Notes: generated by a model not told the origin, from the sequence alone. 64,000 nt of DNA from Nocardioides piscis (GCF_011300215.1 NZ_CP049866.1:1612001-1676000); one strand, 5' to 3'; counted from the first letter of the stretch, positions 37,409 to 47,959 are shown. Numbers and translations are program-made.

Positions 37409-38478
37409 GCTGCTGTTCCCTTCGCTGAGGTGCTGAGTTTCTTCATACGTCGGCGTGCCCGTGCTTGGCGGAAGGAGCCGACGATGCCCATGGGGGCGAG
37501 CAGGATGACCGCCACCATCACCACGCCGTAGACGAGTGGAGCAAGCTCGGCGGCCTGGATGTCGGAGAGGCCGGCGGTGCGTCCCAGGTCGGTGACCACG
37601 CTGGGCAGGAAGGTCAGCAGTGTCGCCCCGATCAGTGCACCCGACAAGGTGCCGAGCCCGCCCAGGACGATCGCGGCGAGCAGCGTCAGGCTGAGTGTCA
37701 GCGTGAATGCGCTCGGAGCGGCAAGCTTGACCGTGAAGGCCAAGATGGCGCCGGCGGCCCCGGCAGCGGCCGCGCTCACCATGAACGCCGAGACGCGGGC
37801 CCTGCCGAGGTTGATGCCGGCCAGCTCGGCGGCGACCTCGTCGTCGCGGACCGCTCGCCACCGGCGGCCGACGCGACCGGCGCTCAGGTTGGCGAGCAGC
37901 AGGAACACCACGATCAACGTCAACCAGCCGACGTACGACGTGAAGCGTGAGCGACTGAGGTCCTGGCCGGTGACGAAGAAGGCGAGCTCCAGCACCCAGC
38001 CCGGGATCTCGGGCATCACGACCCGGAGTCCCTGCTCGCCGCCCAGGGTCTCCTTGAAGTAGAGAGCGATGCCCGGGACAGCCACGGCCAGGGCCAGCGT
38101 GGCACCGGCGAGATAGGGGCCGTGGAGCCTGGCGGCCGCCAACCCCACCGCGGTGCCGACGGCCAAGGTGGCGAGGACGGCGGTCACGATGACCACCGAC
38201 AGCGGCATCGAGGAGTCGCGATCGGACAGCATCAGGGCCGCGGTGTAGGCACCGATCGCCATCAGCGCCCCATGACCGAGGGAGAGCTGGCCGTTGAGCC
38301 CGGTCAGGACCGTCAGTCCACCGGCGGCGATCCCGAGGTAGGCCATCGCGGCCAGCTGGGTGTTGCGATAGTCCGAGACGCTCTCGACCACGACGATCAC
38401 CACGAGCAGGCCGGCGAGGGCGAGCAGCAGGTGGCGGCCCAGCGTGGAGCCCCAGGCCGCAGCCATCCGCGCCCGCAT
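37405..38478 (-). CDS. LIV-type ABC transporter permease (LivM-like)
   Basis: 357 residues, about ten membrane helices. The LivM signatures GLNGQLSLGHGALMAIGAYTAAL and the cytosolic GRRWRAVRDDEVAAELAGIN coupling segment are clear. ATG 38478 is chosen because it coincides with the stop of the livH-like gene and removes an improbable Arg-rich shadow upstream. Confidence 0.93.
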   Translation of the reverse strand: MRARMAAAWGSTLGRHLLLALAGLLVVIVVVESVSDYRNTQLAAMAYLGIAAGGLTVLTGLNGQLSLGHGALMAIGAYTAALMLSDRDSSMPLSVVIVTAVLATLAVGTAVGLAAARLHGPYLAGATLALAVAVPGIALYFKETLGGEQGLRVVMPEIPGWVLELAFFVTGQDLSRSRFTSYVGWLTLIVVFLLLANLSAGRVGRRWRAVRDDEVAAELAGINLGRARVSAFMVSAAAAGAAGAILAFTVKLAAPSAFTLTLSLTLLAAIVLGGLGTLSGALIGATLLTFLPSVVTDLGRTAGLSDIQAAELAPLVYGVVMVAVILLAPMGIVGSFRQARARRRMKKLSTSAKGTAA

Positions 38479-39356
38479 CAGACCCTCCGCTCCGGGGCCT
38501 GGGCGAACAGGCCGCCAGGGCGGAGCGTGAGCACGAGCATCAGGATCACGAGAGCCGCCAGGGGCACGAGCTGCGATCCGACGTATCCGCTGACGAAGCT
38601 CAGGGAGACTCCGAGGATCAGCCCGCCCAGTACCGCCCCGAGCGGACTGTCCAGCCCGCCCAGCACGGCGGCGACGAAGCCGAAGACGACGACGGAGTCC
38701 ATGTAGGACGGGTGGACGAGGCTGCCGCCGGCGATCAGTATCCCGGCGAGCGAGCCGACGAGCGCGGCGAGCGCCCAGCCCAGGGTCAGCATGTGCCCAA
38801 CCCGGACGCCGAGGAGCCGGGCCACCTCCTGGTTGAAGGCGGCCGCCCGCATCTTGAGCCCGATGTCGGTGAAGCGGAAGAGCGCGACCAGCAGGCCCAT
38901 CACGACCAGGACGGAGACGATCGTGAAGATGCCGAAGCCGTTGAGGGCGATGGTCGTGCCACCGACCTCGATGCCCTTCAGCCCGAAGGGGGCCGGGAAC
39001 GAGCGGTAGCGGTTGCCGAAGAACACCGCAGCCAGGGCGTGCAGGACGATGAACAGGCCGAGGGTCAAGATGACCGCGTTGATCTCGGACTTGCCCTCGA
39101 CGGGACGGATGATCAGTCGCTCCAGCACGGCCCCGAGCGCGAGCCCGGCCAGGAGCGCGGCGACGAACCCGAGCCAATAGCTGTAGCCCGCATCGATGAT
39201 GACCAGGGCGATGAACGTCGTGACCATCGCCATCGGTGCCTGGGCGAAGTTGACGACCCGCGTCGACCGCCAGATGAGCACCAGCGCGAGCGCGAAGGCG
39301 GCATAGACCATCCCGAGCGTGAGGCCGGTGAGGGCGGTGTTGAAGAACTGCTGCAC
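38478..39356 (-). CDS. LIV-type ABC transporter permease (LivH-like)
   Basis: 292 residues, about eight helices. Typical segments are NTALTGLTLGMVYAAFALALVLIWRSTRVVNFAQ, the coupling segment RAAAFNQEVARLLGVRV and GGLDSPLGAVLGGLILGV. GTG start. It forms the channel with the LivM-like permease and lies 14 bases after the livF-like gene. Confidence 0.93.
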   Translation of the reverse strand: MQQFFNTALTGLTLGMVYAAFALALVLIWRSTRVVNFAQAPMAMVTTFIALVIIDAGYSYWLGFVAALLAGLALGAVLERLIIRPVEGKSEINAVILTLGLFIVLHALAAVFFGNRYRSFPAPFGLKGIEVGGTTIALNGFGIFTIVSVLVVMGLLVALFRFTDIGLKMRAAAFNQEVARLLGVRVGHMLTLGWALAALVGSLAGILIAGGSLVHPSYMDSVVVFGFVAAVLGGLDSPLGAVLGGLILGVSLSFVSGYVGSQLVPLAALVILMLVLTLRPGGLFAQAPERRV

Positions 39357-39370
39357 AGGGGCTGCCTTTC

Positions 39371-40075
39371 CTAGAATCCGAGGTAGGCGTGCCGGAGCTT
39401 GTCGTCACCGGCGAGCTCGGCGGCGGGGGCGTCGGCGACGACCCGGCCGAGGTTGAGGACGACCCCGTGATCGGCGACGGAGAGCGCGCTTCGCGCGTTC
39501 TGCTCGACCAGCAGCACGCTGAGTCCCTCGTCGCGCACGAGGTCGCGGATCAGGCCGAAGATCTGCGCCACGATCCGGGGGGCCAGCCCGAGGGAGGGCT
39601 CGTCGAGCAGCAGCATCGTCGGCCGCGCCATCAGCGCACGACCGATGACCAGCATCTGCCGCTCGCCGCCGGAGAGGGTGGTGGCGAGCGCTGCCTGGCG
39701 ATCACCCAGGACCGGGAACAGGTCGTAGACCCGCTGGAGGTCACCGTCCTTGACCCTGCCGCCACGACCGAGGCCCCCGAGGCGGAGGTTCTCGTCGACC
39801 GTGAGCTCGGTGATCACGCCCCGGCCCTCGGGCACGTGGGCCATCCCCAGCTTCGGCATCCGCTCGGCCGGCACCTTGTCGAGCGGTGTGCCGTCGAGGT
39901 GCACGGAGCCGGAGTCGGCTCGGTGGAGTCCGGAAACGGTGCGCAGCAGCGTCGTCTTGCCGGCTCCGTTCGCACCCAGCACCGCGGTGATCTCGCCCTT
40001 CTCGGCGGTGAAGGTCACATCGTCCAGGGCCCTGATCGGGCCGTAGCCGGCCGAGAGGCTCGTCAGCTTCAGCAT
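39371..40075 (-). CDS. LIV-type ABC transporter ATPase (LivF-like)
   Basis: 234 residues. Walker [12 protein letters not shown], signature LSGGERQMLVIGRAL, Walker B LLLDEPSLGLAP, and the LivF-specific HVPEGRGVI. Canonical in every motif, unlike the two LivG-like ATPases nearby. ATG 40075 overlaps the stop of the livG-like gene. Confidence 0.94.
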   Translation of the reverse strand: MLKLTSLSAGYGPIRALDDVTFTAEKGEITAVLGANGAGKTTLLRTVSGLHRADSGSVHLDGTPLDKVPAERMPKLGMAHVPEGRGVITELTVDENLRLGGLGRGGRVKDGDLQRVYDLFPVLGDRQAALATTLSGGERQMLVIGRALMARPTMLLLDEPSLGLAPRIVAQIFGLIRDLVRDEGLSVLLVEQNARSALSVADHGVVLNLGRVVADAPAAELAGDDKLRHAYLGF

Positions 40076-40836
40076 CACTGCACCTCCTCTCCGAGGTAGG
40101 CCGCCAGCACGGCGGGGTCCTCTCGGACCTCGTCCGGGGTGCCGTGGGCGATGGCGCGACCGAAGTCGAGGACGGTGATCTCGTCGCACACGCGCATCAC
40201 CAGGTCCATGTGGTGCTCCACCAGGAGCACCGAGGTCGTCTCCGCCAGGGACCGGATGAGATCGCCGAGCTCGTCCATCTCGCCGGCGGACAGACCGCTG
40301 GCGGGCTCGTCGAGCAGCAACAGGTCGGGCTCGGCGACGAGGGCCCGGGCGAGTGCGACCCGCTTGCGGATCGGGTAGGGGAGGCTGGGTGGGTAGCGCT
40401 CGGCGTATGCCGCGACCCCGAGCTCGTCGAGGACTCGCCGGGCGCGCTCACGCAGCGCGCGCTCGTCCCTGCCGGCGCGGGGGAGCGCGAGCAAGGAGCC
40501 GAGGAACCCCGAGCGGGCGTGGTGGTCTGCTCCGACCATGACGTTGTCCAGGACGGACATGCGGTCGAAGAGCCCGAGGCCCTGGAGCGTGCGGGCAATC
40601 CCGAGGCCCGGCAGGTCGCGGGGGTGGAGACGCTCGATGCGCTGACCGTTGCGGACCACTTCGCCGCTGTCGGGGTGGATGAAGCCACAAGCCACGTTGA
40701 ACAGGGTCGTCTTGCCGGCGCCGTTGGGGCCGATGACTCCGTGCACCTGCTGCGGGCCGACGCTGAGACTGACGTCCTGGAGCGCGGTCAGACCGCCGAA
40801 GGTGACGGTGATGTTGCTGAGTCGAAGTTCGCTCAC
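40075..40836 (-). CDS. LIV-type ABC transporter ATPase (LivG-like)
   Basis: 253 residues. Walker [12 protein letters not shown] and Walker B LLLDEPASGLS are intact. The signature motif is degenerate: SLPYPIRKRVALARAL where LivG normally has LPYGxQRRL. GTG 40836 is preferred since it gives MSELRLSNITVTFGG; the longer frame upstream is unconvincing. First gene of the livG-F-H-M-K operon, divergent from the PucR gene across 146 bases. Confidence 0.92.
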   Translation of the reverse strand: MSELRLSNITVTFGGLTALQDVSLSVGPQQVHGVIGPNGAGKTTLFNVACGFIHPDSGEVVRNGQRIERLHPRDLPGLGIARTLQGLGLFDRMSVLDNVMVGADHHARSGFLGSLLALPRAGRDERALRERARRVLDELGVAAYAERYPPSLPYPIRKRVALARALVAEPDLLLLDEPASGLSAGEMDELGDLIRSLAETTSVLLVEHHMDLVMRVCDEITVLDFGRAIAHGTPDEVREDPAVLAAYLGEEVQ

Positions 40837-40982
40837 GAGGCGGTGGCCTTCCGGTCCCGAAGTGTGATGGCGACCACTGTTGCGATCTTGGTCGCTCAGC
40901 ACATTGGGCGGGCGGCACAAATCTTGCGCCGAATTCAGTCGCCATGGTGGCGCCGCATGTGCTGGGGTGACACGGTGGGCAG

Positions 40983-42218
40983 ATGACGCAGCTCTCGAGA
41001 CGGCCGACCGCGAGCGCGCAGGCGCCGGGTCAGGGCTCAGCGCCCGGCACCGCCGTCGACCCGCTCGCCCAGGCGTGGCGACTGGTGCTGCCGAGGGCCG
41101 ACGAGATCGCGGACGTCATCTCCTCGCGGTTGCTCGCCAAGGACCTCGACGCCTACCGGACGCTCAGCCCGCACCTGCCCGAGGACATCAGGCACAGCTG
41201 CCGTGAGCACATCCGCCGTGGCCTGCAGAACCTCTCGGGCGTCGGCGCGGACACCGCGACCGCCGTGGAGCTGTGGCGAGAGACAGGACGACGCCGGGCG
41301 CGGCAGGGTATGCCCCTCGAGCTGGTCCTCAACGCCTACATGATGGGCGCGCGGGTGCTGTGGGAGGCGCTGATCGAGACCGCCACGACCCACGGTGACG
41401 TGCCCGATGCCGACCTGCTGGGCGCCGCGCGCGGCGTCTGGGCCAACCTCGACGTCCAGAACGCCGTGCTGATCGAGGCCTATCACCGCGAACGGGCGCG
41501 GGTGCAGCGCCGCGACCAGCAGCGGCTCCAGACGGTGCTGGACGGGCTGGTCGACGGCCGCGGCGGTGACCCGACCTTTGCCGACCAGGCCAGGACGGAG
41601 CTCGGGGTGGGGGTCGGCGACGGCGTGTGCTGCGTCGTGGTGCTCGTGAACGCCGCCGGGTCGGACGTGCTCGGGCCCGTCGAGGACCGACTCGACCGCC
41701 AGCACCTGGTCTCCCACTGGCACGTCCGCTCAGGGGTGTCCTACGGCCTGGTGTCCGGCTCCCTGCCGGGTGAGGCGGCGCTGGTCGCGATGCTGGCGCC
41801 GGCGGCCGTGGGGCGCGTGGCTGTCGCGGAGAGCCCGAGTGGCATGGCCGGGTTCGGCACGGCGTTCCAGCTCGCGCTCAGGGCCGCCGAGACGCTGCCG
41901 TACGGCGACGCCGGAGCCGTCGGGGTGACGGACCGGCTGCCCGAGGTGCTGCTCGCCGGCGACCCGAACGTGACGCCGTTGCTCGTCGCCGAGGCGTTCG
42001 GCGAGCTGCTCGACCACCCACAGGCCGAGACGTTGCTCTCGACCCTGCGCGCGCTGCTGGCCCATGACCGTTCACCGACCCACGCCGCCGCCGAGCTCTA
42101 CTGCCACCGCAACACAGTGATCTATCGGATGAAGCAGATCGAGCGCCTCACCGGCCGTGACCTGGCTGATCCCCGTGACCGCATGCTGTTGTGGCTCGCC
42201 CTCACAGCACGCGGCTGA
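40983..42218 (+). CDS. PucR-family transcriptional regulator
   Basis: 411 residues. The C-terminal helix-turn-helix (LYCHRNTVIYRMKQIERLTGRDLADP, about 372-397) is the PucR/CdaR type, and the long N-terminal part has a RsbT-co-antagonist-like helical domain and a GGDEF-like middle region. Such regulators respond to catabolic substrates. It lies between the divergent transporter operon and a convergent second LivG paralogue, so it probably controls both and the acyl-CoA dehydrogenase genes. Confidence 0.88.
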   Translation: MTQLSRRPTASAQAPGQGSAPGTAVDPLAQAWRLVLPRADEIADVISSRLLAKDLDAYRTLSPHLPEDIRHSCREHIRRGLQNLSGVGADTATAVELWRETGRRRARQGMPLELVLNAYMMGARVLWEALIETATTHGDVPDADLLGAARGVWANLDVQNAVLIEAYHRERARVQRRDQQRLQTVLDGLVDGRGGDPTFADQARTELGVGVGDGVCCVVVLVNAAGSDVLGPVEDRLDRQHLVSHWHVRSGVSYGLVSGSLPGEAALVAMLAPAAVGRVAVAESPSGMAGFGTAFQLALRAAETLPYGDAGAVGVTDRLPEVLLAGDPNVTPLLVAEAFGELLDHPQAETLLSTLRALLAHDRSPTHAAAELYCHRNTVIYRMKQIERLTGRDLADPRDRMLLWLALTARG

Positions 42219-42233
42219 GGGCGTCCGGGGTCG

Positions 42234-42995
42234 TCAGCCCGCGGCCTGGCCGAAGTAGGCCGCCGCGGCCGCGGGATCGTCACGAACCACGTCGAACGGG
42301 CCGTGTGCGACCACTCGACCGTCGTCGAGGACCGTCACCTCGTCGCACACGCGGCTCACCACGTCGAGATGGTGCTCGACCAGCACCACCGACATCCGCC
42401 GGGCCAGCGACCGCAGCAGCTTGATGAGCTCGTCGCGTTCAGGGCCGGAGAGGCCGGCGGCCGGTTCGTCGAGGACCAGCAGGCTGGGGTTGGTGACGAG
42501 CGCGCGCGCCAGGTCGACCCGCTTGCGGACCGCCAGCGGCAGGCTCGCCGGCAGCTCGCGGGCGTGCATGCCGATCCGGAGCTCGTCGAGCACCACGCGA
42601 GCGCGTTCGCGCAACGCCGGGTCCTCGCTGCTGCGCGGACGACCGACCAGGGCTCCGAGCACGCCCGGCCGCGGCTGGTGGTCCGCCCCGAGGACGACGT
42701 TGTCGAGCACGGTCCGGCGCTCGTCGAGCTCGAGGGTCTGGAGGGTGCGCGCGATCTCGGCTCGCGGGAGGTCGCGGTGTCGCATCAGGGGCAGGGGTTC
42801 ACCTCGGCGCACGACGTCGCCGTGGTCGGGACGGACGAGGCCGCACGCGACGTCGAGGAGCGTGGTCTTCCCGGCTCCGTTGGGTCCGACGACCCCGTGG
42901 ACCTGGCGCTCCCCGACGTCCAGGGTGACACGGTCGAGGACGGCGCGACCGTCGCGGCTGAGGCTGACGTCGCGGAGCTGCAGGACGGGTGGCAT
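42234..42995 (-). CDS. second LivG-like ABC transporter ATPase
   Basis: 253 residues, the same length as the LivG-like ATPase at 40075-40836 and clearly its paralogue along the whole chain (shared GADH, LDNV, RKRV and LVEHH blocks). Walker [12 protein letters not shown] and Walker B LVLDEPAAGLS are intact, but the signature reads SLPLAVRKRVDLARAL, again lacking LSGGQ or LPYGxQ. No permease accompanies it; the gene is the third of an operon with two acyl-CoA dehydrogenases (shared stop/start base). It may serve the nearby permeases. Confidence 0.9.
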   Translation of the reverse strand: MPPVLQLRDVSLSRDGRAVLDRVTLDVGERQVHGVVGPNGAGKTTLLDVACGLVRPDHGDVVRRGEPLPLMRHRDLPRAEIARTLQTLELDERRTVLDNVVLGADHQPRPGVLGALVGRPRSSEDPALRERARVVLDELRIGMHARELPASLPLAVRKRVDLARALVTNPSLLVLDEPAAGLSGPERDELIKLLRSLARRMSVVLVEHHLDVVSRVCDEVTVLDDGRVVAHGPFDVVRDDPAAAAAYFGQAAG

Positions 42996-44098
42996 CAGGT
43001 GAGCGCCTCGACCTCACCGTGGTCGCGGACACGGCCTCCGAGCCTGGTGAGGTGGTGGTGGGTGCCACCGAGCCACTGGCCGAGCGCGGCGAGGTGGGCC
43101 GTGCCGACGCCCACCGCGTATTCGGCGGTCATCGCGATGCCACCGTGCAGCTGGATGGCTTCCTGCCCGACGTGCTGGCCGGCGCGACCCACCTGGAGGC
43201 CGACGCGATCGGCTGCCTGGGTGGTCGCTGCAGCATCCCCGGCCGCCGCGACCATCGTCGCCCAGTCGACCAGGCTGTGGGTGAGCTCGAGCGAGACATA
43301 CATGTCGGCGGCGCGGAACGTGAGCGCCTGGAAGGTGTTGAGGGTGACCCCGAACTGCTTGCGGCTCTTCAGATAGCCGGTCGTCGCCGCCACCTGCGAC
43401 TGCATGACGCCGAGGGCCTGGTTGGCGGCGATGATGCGGGTGAGGTCGCGGACTGCGTCGATGGCGGCCGTCTGGTCGAGACCCGGCTCGCCCAGCGCCA
43501 CGGCGCTGGTGCAGTCGAGCTCGATGCGGGCGGCCCGGCCGCCGTCGAAGGTCGGGTAGTCGACCCGCGTCGCGGCGTCGCCGGCGACGACGAAGAGCCC
43601 GGTGCCGCCCCGGGGCAGTGTCGCTGCCACCACGAGGTGGTCGGCGCGGGCACCGTGGACCACCGGGTCGGCGACCCCGCTCAGCGTCCACGCGTCATCG
43701 GCCAGCTCGGCGGTTGCGCCCTGCGCGACGGCCAGCACGATCTCACCGGCAGCGAGCCGACCCAGCAGGTCGCTGCGCTGGTCGGGCGTGCCGACGGCTG
43801 CGACCAGCCCGCCGGCGTGGACCACCGAGGCCAGGAACGGCTCGGGCGCGAGCACCCGCCCCAGCTCCTGGGCGACGATGCCCATCTCCACCGGTCCGGC
43901 GCCGACACCACCGTCGTCCTCGCTGAACGGCAGTCCCAGGACGCCCATCTCGGCCAGCCTGCCCCAGAGGTCCTCGTCGAACCCGGGTGCCGCAGCCGTC
44001 ACTCGGCGCCGCTTCTCGAACTCGCCGTAGGCCTTGGTCGTGAGGCCGCGCACGGCATCGCGCAGCGCCTTCTGCTCGTCGTCGTAGCTGAAGTCCAT
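42995..44098 (-). CDS. acyl-CoA dehydrogenase, subunit-like A
   Basis: 367 residues from ATG 44098, one base after the upstream gene's stop. It shows the N-terminal helical domain (MDFSYDDEQKALRDAVRGL), the middle domain (divergent), and the C-terminal R-K-QFG (LKSRKQFGVTLNTFQAL) and QLHGGIAMTAEYAVG FAD/acyl-binding motifs. Adjacent, dissimilar dehydrogenases of this kind in actinobacteria often form alpha2beta2 heterotetramers for steroid side-chain oxidation; that assembly is inferred here. Confidence 0.88.
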   Translation of the reverse strand: MDFSYDDEQKALRDAVRGLTTKAYGEFEKRRRVTAAAPGFDEDLWGRLAEMGVLGLPFSEDDGGVGAGPVEMGIVAQELGRVLAPEPFLASVVHAGGLVAAVGTPDQRSDLLGRLAAGEIVLAVAQGATAELADDAWTLSGVADPVVHGARADHLVVAATLPRGGTGLFVVAGDAATRVDYPTFDGGRAARIELDCTSAVALGEPGLDQTAAIDAVRDLTRIIAANQALGVMQSQVAATTGYLKSRKQFGVTLNTFQALTFRAADMYVSLELTHSLVDWATMVAAAGDAAATTQAADRVGLQVGRAGQHVGQEAIQLHGGIAMTAEYAVGVGTAHLAALGQWLGGTHHHLTRLGGRVRDHGEVEALT

Positions 44099-44099
44099 G

Positions 44100-45251
44100 T
44101 CAGAGTCCCAGGATCGTGCGGGCGATGATCTGGCGCTGGATCTCGTTGGATCCGCCATAGATCGACGCCTTGCGGAGGTTGAGGTAGATCGGAGCCGAGC
44201 GCCTGGCCCAGCCGGGCAGCGAGGAGTCGTCGGCGGCTCCCGATGCGAGGGCGGCCGGCCCGGCGAGGTCGAGGGCGAGCTCGCTCACCGCCTGCTGGAG
44301 CTCCGAGCCCTTGAGCTTGAGCACCGACGAGGCGGGGTGTGGTTCGCCGTTGGAGGAGTGCGCCACCACGCGCAGCGCGGTGAGCTCGAGAGCCAGCAGC
44401 TCGTTCTCGATCTCTGCGACGCGAGCCCGGGTGAGGGGGTCGTCGAGGAGGTCGCCGGCGTTGTCCTTGAGCGTGGCGAGCGCGCGCTTGGTGGCTCCGA
44501 CGGGGGCGACCCCGACCCGCTCGTTGCCGAGCAGGAACTTGGCGATCGTCCAGCCGGCGTTGAGGTCCCCGACCAGCATGTCGCCCGGGACCCGCACGTC
44601 GTCGAACCACACCTCGTTGACCTCGTGGGTGCCGTCGATCAGCTCGATCGGGCGCACCTCGACCCCGTCCAGGGTCATGTCGATGAGCAGCATCGAGATG
44701 CCGGCCTGCTTCTTCACGTCGGGGTCGGTCCGGACGAGGGTGAAGATCCAGTCGCCGTACTGCCCCAGCGTGGTCCAGGTCTTCTGGCCGTTGACGACCC
44801 AGTCGTCACCGTCTCGGACGGCGGTGGTCCGCAGCCCCGCCAGGTCGGAGCCCGCGTCGGGCTCGGAGAAGCCCTGCGCCCACCAGATGTCGAGGTTGGC
44901 GGTCGCCGGCAGGAAGCGCTCCTTCTGTTCCTGGCTGCCGAACTGGGCCAGCACCGGCCCGATCATCGAGGCGTTGAACGCCAGAGGCGCCGGCACCCCG
45001 GCGCGCTGCATCTCCTCGTGCCACAGGTGTCGCTGGAGGTCGGTCCAGCCCCTGCCTCCCCACTCCTCGGGCCAGTGCGGCACGGCCAGGCCGGCAGCAT
45101 TGAGCGTCTGCTGGCTGGCGACGATCTGGTCGCGCGTCAGGTGTCGGCCCGCGAGCACGGTCTCGCGGATGTCCTCGGGCACCTGGGTGGTGAAGAACGC
45201 ACGCATCTCGTCGCGAAAGGCGGCGTCCTCGGCGGACAGCTCCAGCTGCAT
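44100..45251 (-). CDS. acyl-CoA dehydrogenase, subunit-like B
   Basis: 383 residues. PHWPEEWGGRGWTDLQRHLW near the N-terminus, the FAD motif GFSEPDAGSDLAGLRTTAV and VVNGQKTWTTLGQYGDW in the middle, and the C-terminal IYGGSNEIQRQIIARTILGL. The middle-domain flavin motif is intact here while subunit-like A retains the C-terminal HGG motif, which is the split seen in heteromeric FadE pairs. First gene of the dehydrogenase-ATPase operon. Confidence 0.9.
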   Translation of the reverse strand: MQLELSAEDAAFRDEMRAFFTTQVPEDIRETVLAGRHLTRDQIVASQQTLNAAGLAVPHWPEEWGGRGWTDLQRHLWHEEMQRAGVPAPLAFNASMIGPVLAQFGSQEQKERFLPATANLDIWWAQGFSEPDAGSDLAGLRTTAVRDGDDWVVNGQKTWTTLGQYGDWIFTLVRTDPDVKKQAGISMLLIDMTLDGVEVRPIELIDGTHEVNEVWFDDVRVPGDMLVGDLNAGWTIAKFLLGNERVGVAPVGATKRALATLKDNAGDLLDDPLTRARVAEIENELLALELTALRVVAHSSNGEPHPASSVLKLKGSELQQAVSELALDLAGPAALASGAADDSSLPGWARRSAPIYLNLRKASIYGGSNEIQRQIIARTILGL

Positions 45252-45346
45252 GGTGCTCCTCGACGTCTGGTCCGGTGGTGGGTGTCCCCATCATGACCGC
45301 AGCCTGCAACCGCCGCGATGGGCGCTCCGCCCAGTCGCCGTCCGAT

Positions 45347-46519
45347 TCACTCCGCGTCGGAGTCGAGGACCAGCTCGGCGCTGGTCTCCTCGCCGTCGCG
45401 CAGCCAGGTCACGGTGACGCTGTCGGCGGGCCGGTAGGAGCGGATGGTGGCGACCAGCGAGTCGCGGCCGGTGATGCGGACGTCGTCGACCGCCGTGATG
45501 ACGTCGCCGGGGGCCAGGCCCGCGTCCTGCGCGGTCGAGCCGTCGCTGACCCCGGTGACCAGGGCACCCGGAGCCGAGCCCTCCTCGGGGTTGCCGACCT
45601 GGATGCCCAGCTGGGCGTGGGTGGGGGTCTCGCCCGCGCTCATCTGGTCGACGATCGGCATCACCTCGTCGATCGGGATCGCGAAGCCCAGTCCGATCGA
45701 GCCACCGGGGCCCTGCTGGCCGAACGGGGAGGACGAGGCGGCTGTGCGGATGGATGAGTTGATCCCGACCACCGCGCCGCTCATGTCGACCAGCGGACCG
45801 CCACTGTTGCCGGGGTTGATGGCGGCGTCGGTCTGGATGGCGGGATAGGTCGTGGAGTTGCCCTCGGCGTCCGACCCGACGTTGACGGGTCGGTCGAGGG
45901 CGCTGACGATGCCGCTGGTGACGGTGGCATCGAGGCCGAACGGTGAGCCCACTGCGACGACCTCCTGGCCGACGTCGAGGGTGTCCGACCTGCCGATGGT
46001 CGCCGCGGTCAGGTCGCTGACGTCCTGGGCCCTGATCACGGCCGTGTCGGTCAACGGGTCGGTGCCGAGGATCTCGGCCTCGGCACTGGAGCCGTCGGCG
46101 AGCTCGACGCTGAGCGAACCCGCCTCCCCGGCCCCCTCCACGACGTGGTTGTTGGTCAGGATCGTGCCGTCAGAGGTGAGGATGATGCCCGACCCGGAGC
46201 CGGAGCCGGCTGGTCCCAGGACGTTGATCTTGACGACGCTGGGCAGCACCTTCGCGGCAACGTCCTCAGCGGTTCCCGCCGCGGCCGGCGGGTCGCTGGT
46301 GTCCGCGACCGAGGAAGCGGTGCTGGACGGCGACGGCGTGCTCGACGGGTCCGGGCGGGTGGCGTCCCACGCGGCGGCTCCGCCGAGGCCCGCCAGCCCG
46401 CCGACGACCAGCGAGGTCACGGCGACGGCCGCCAGCCCGGCTCGGCGCTTCGGGGGTGGCGCGGAGAAGGGGGCGGCCTGGTTCGGGTCCACGGTGTCGT
46501 ACGGCGCTGAGGTGCTCAT
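45347..46519 (-). CDS. HtrA/DegP-like membrane-anchored serine protease with PDZ domain
   Basis: 390 residues. One N-terminal membrane helix (about 25-48), a Ser/Thr/Pro linker, then a chymotrypsin-fold domain with His in TNNHVVEG, Asp in LTDTAVIRA and Ser in INPGNSGGPL. A C-terminal PDZ domain (about 300-385) contains GALVTGVSDGSTAQDAGLAPGDVI. It acts at the outer face of the membrane in protein quality control or regulated proteolysis. Separated from gltA by a strong terminator. Confidence 0.94.
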   Translation of the reverse strand: MSTSAPYDTVDPNQAAPFSAPPPKRRAGLAAVAVTSLVVGGLAGLGGAAAWDATRPDPSSTPSPSSTASSVADTSDPPAAAGTAEDVAAKVLPSVVKINVLGPAGSGSGSGIILTSDGTILTNNHVVEGAGEAGSLSVELADGSSAEAEILGTDPLTDTAVIRAQDVSDLTAATIGRSDTLDVGQEVVAVGSPFGLDATVTSGIVSALDRPVNVGSDAEGNSTTYPAIQTDAAINPGNSGGPLVDMSGAVVGINSSIRTAASSSPFGQQGPGGSIGLGFAIPIDEVMPIVDQMSAGETPTHAQLGIQVGNPEEGSAPGALVTGVSDGSTAQDAGLAPGDVITAVDDVRITGRDSLVATIRSYRPADSVTVTWLRDGEETSAELVLDSDAE

Positions 46520-46593
46520 GCCTCGAGCGTGCCCACCGAGACTGTGGACCGCCTGAGAAGAGCCGAAGCGCCGGAGAAGAATCGCGCCGTACG

Positions 46594-46638
46594 ACGCAGA
46601 ACGGTCCGCACCCCCCAGGAGTGCGGACCGTTCTGCGT
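46594..46638 (-). terminator. terminator of gltA (17-bp perfect hairpin)
   Basis: On the plus strand, ACGCAGAACGGTCCGCA pairs perfectly with TGCGGACCGTTCTGCGT around an 11-base loop. It begins 10 bases past the gltA stop on the minus strand and separates it from the protease gene. The longest perfect stem in the window; T-tract absent. Confidence 0.85.
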
Positions 46639-46648
46639 GGCGGTGTGG

Positions 46649-47959
<1,311 letters not shown>

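Noticed and set aside
36074..37861. 595-residue version of the substrate-binding protein
   Set aside because: The first 150 residues are low-complexity shadow of the permease gene; the lipoprotein signal begins at the ATG at 37408.
37405..39408. 667-residue permease in one frame
   Set aside because: The N-terminal 300 residues are the out-of-frame shadow of the livH-like gene; the permease begins at 38478, overlapping that gene's stop.
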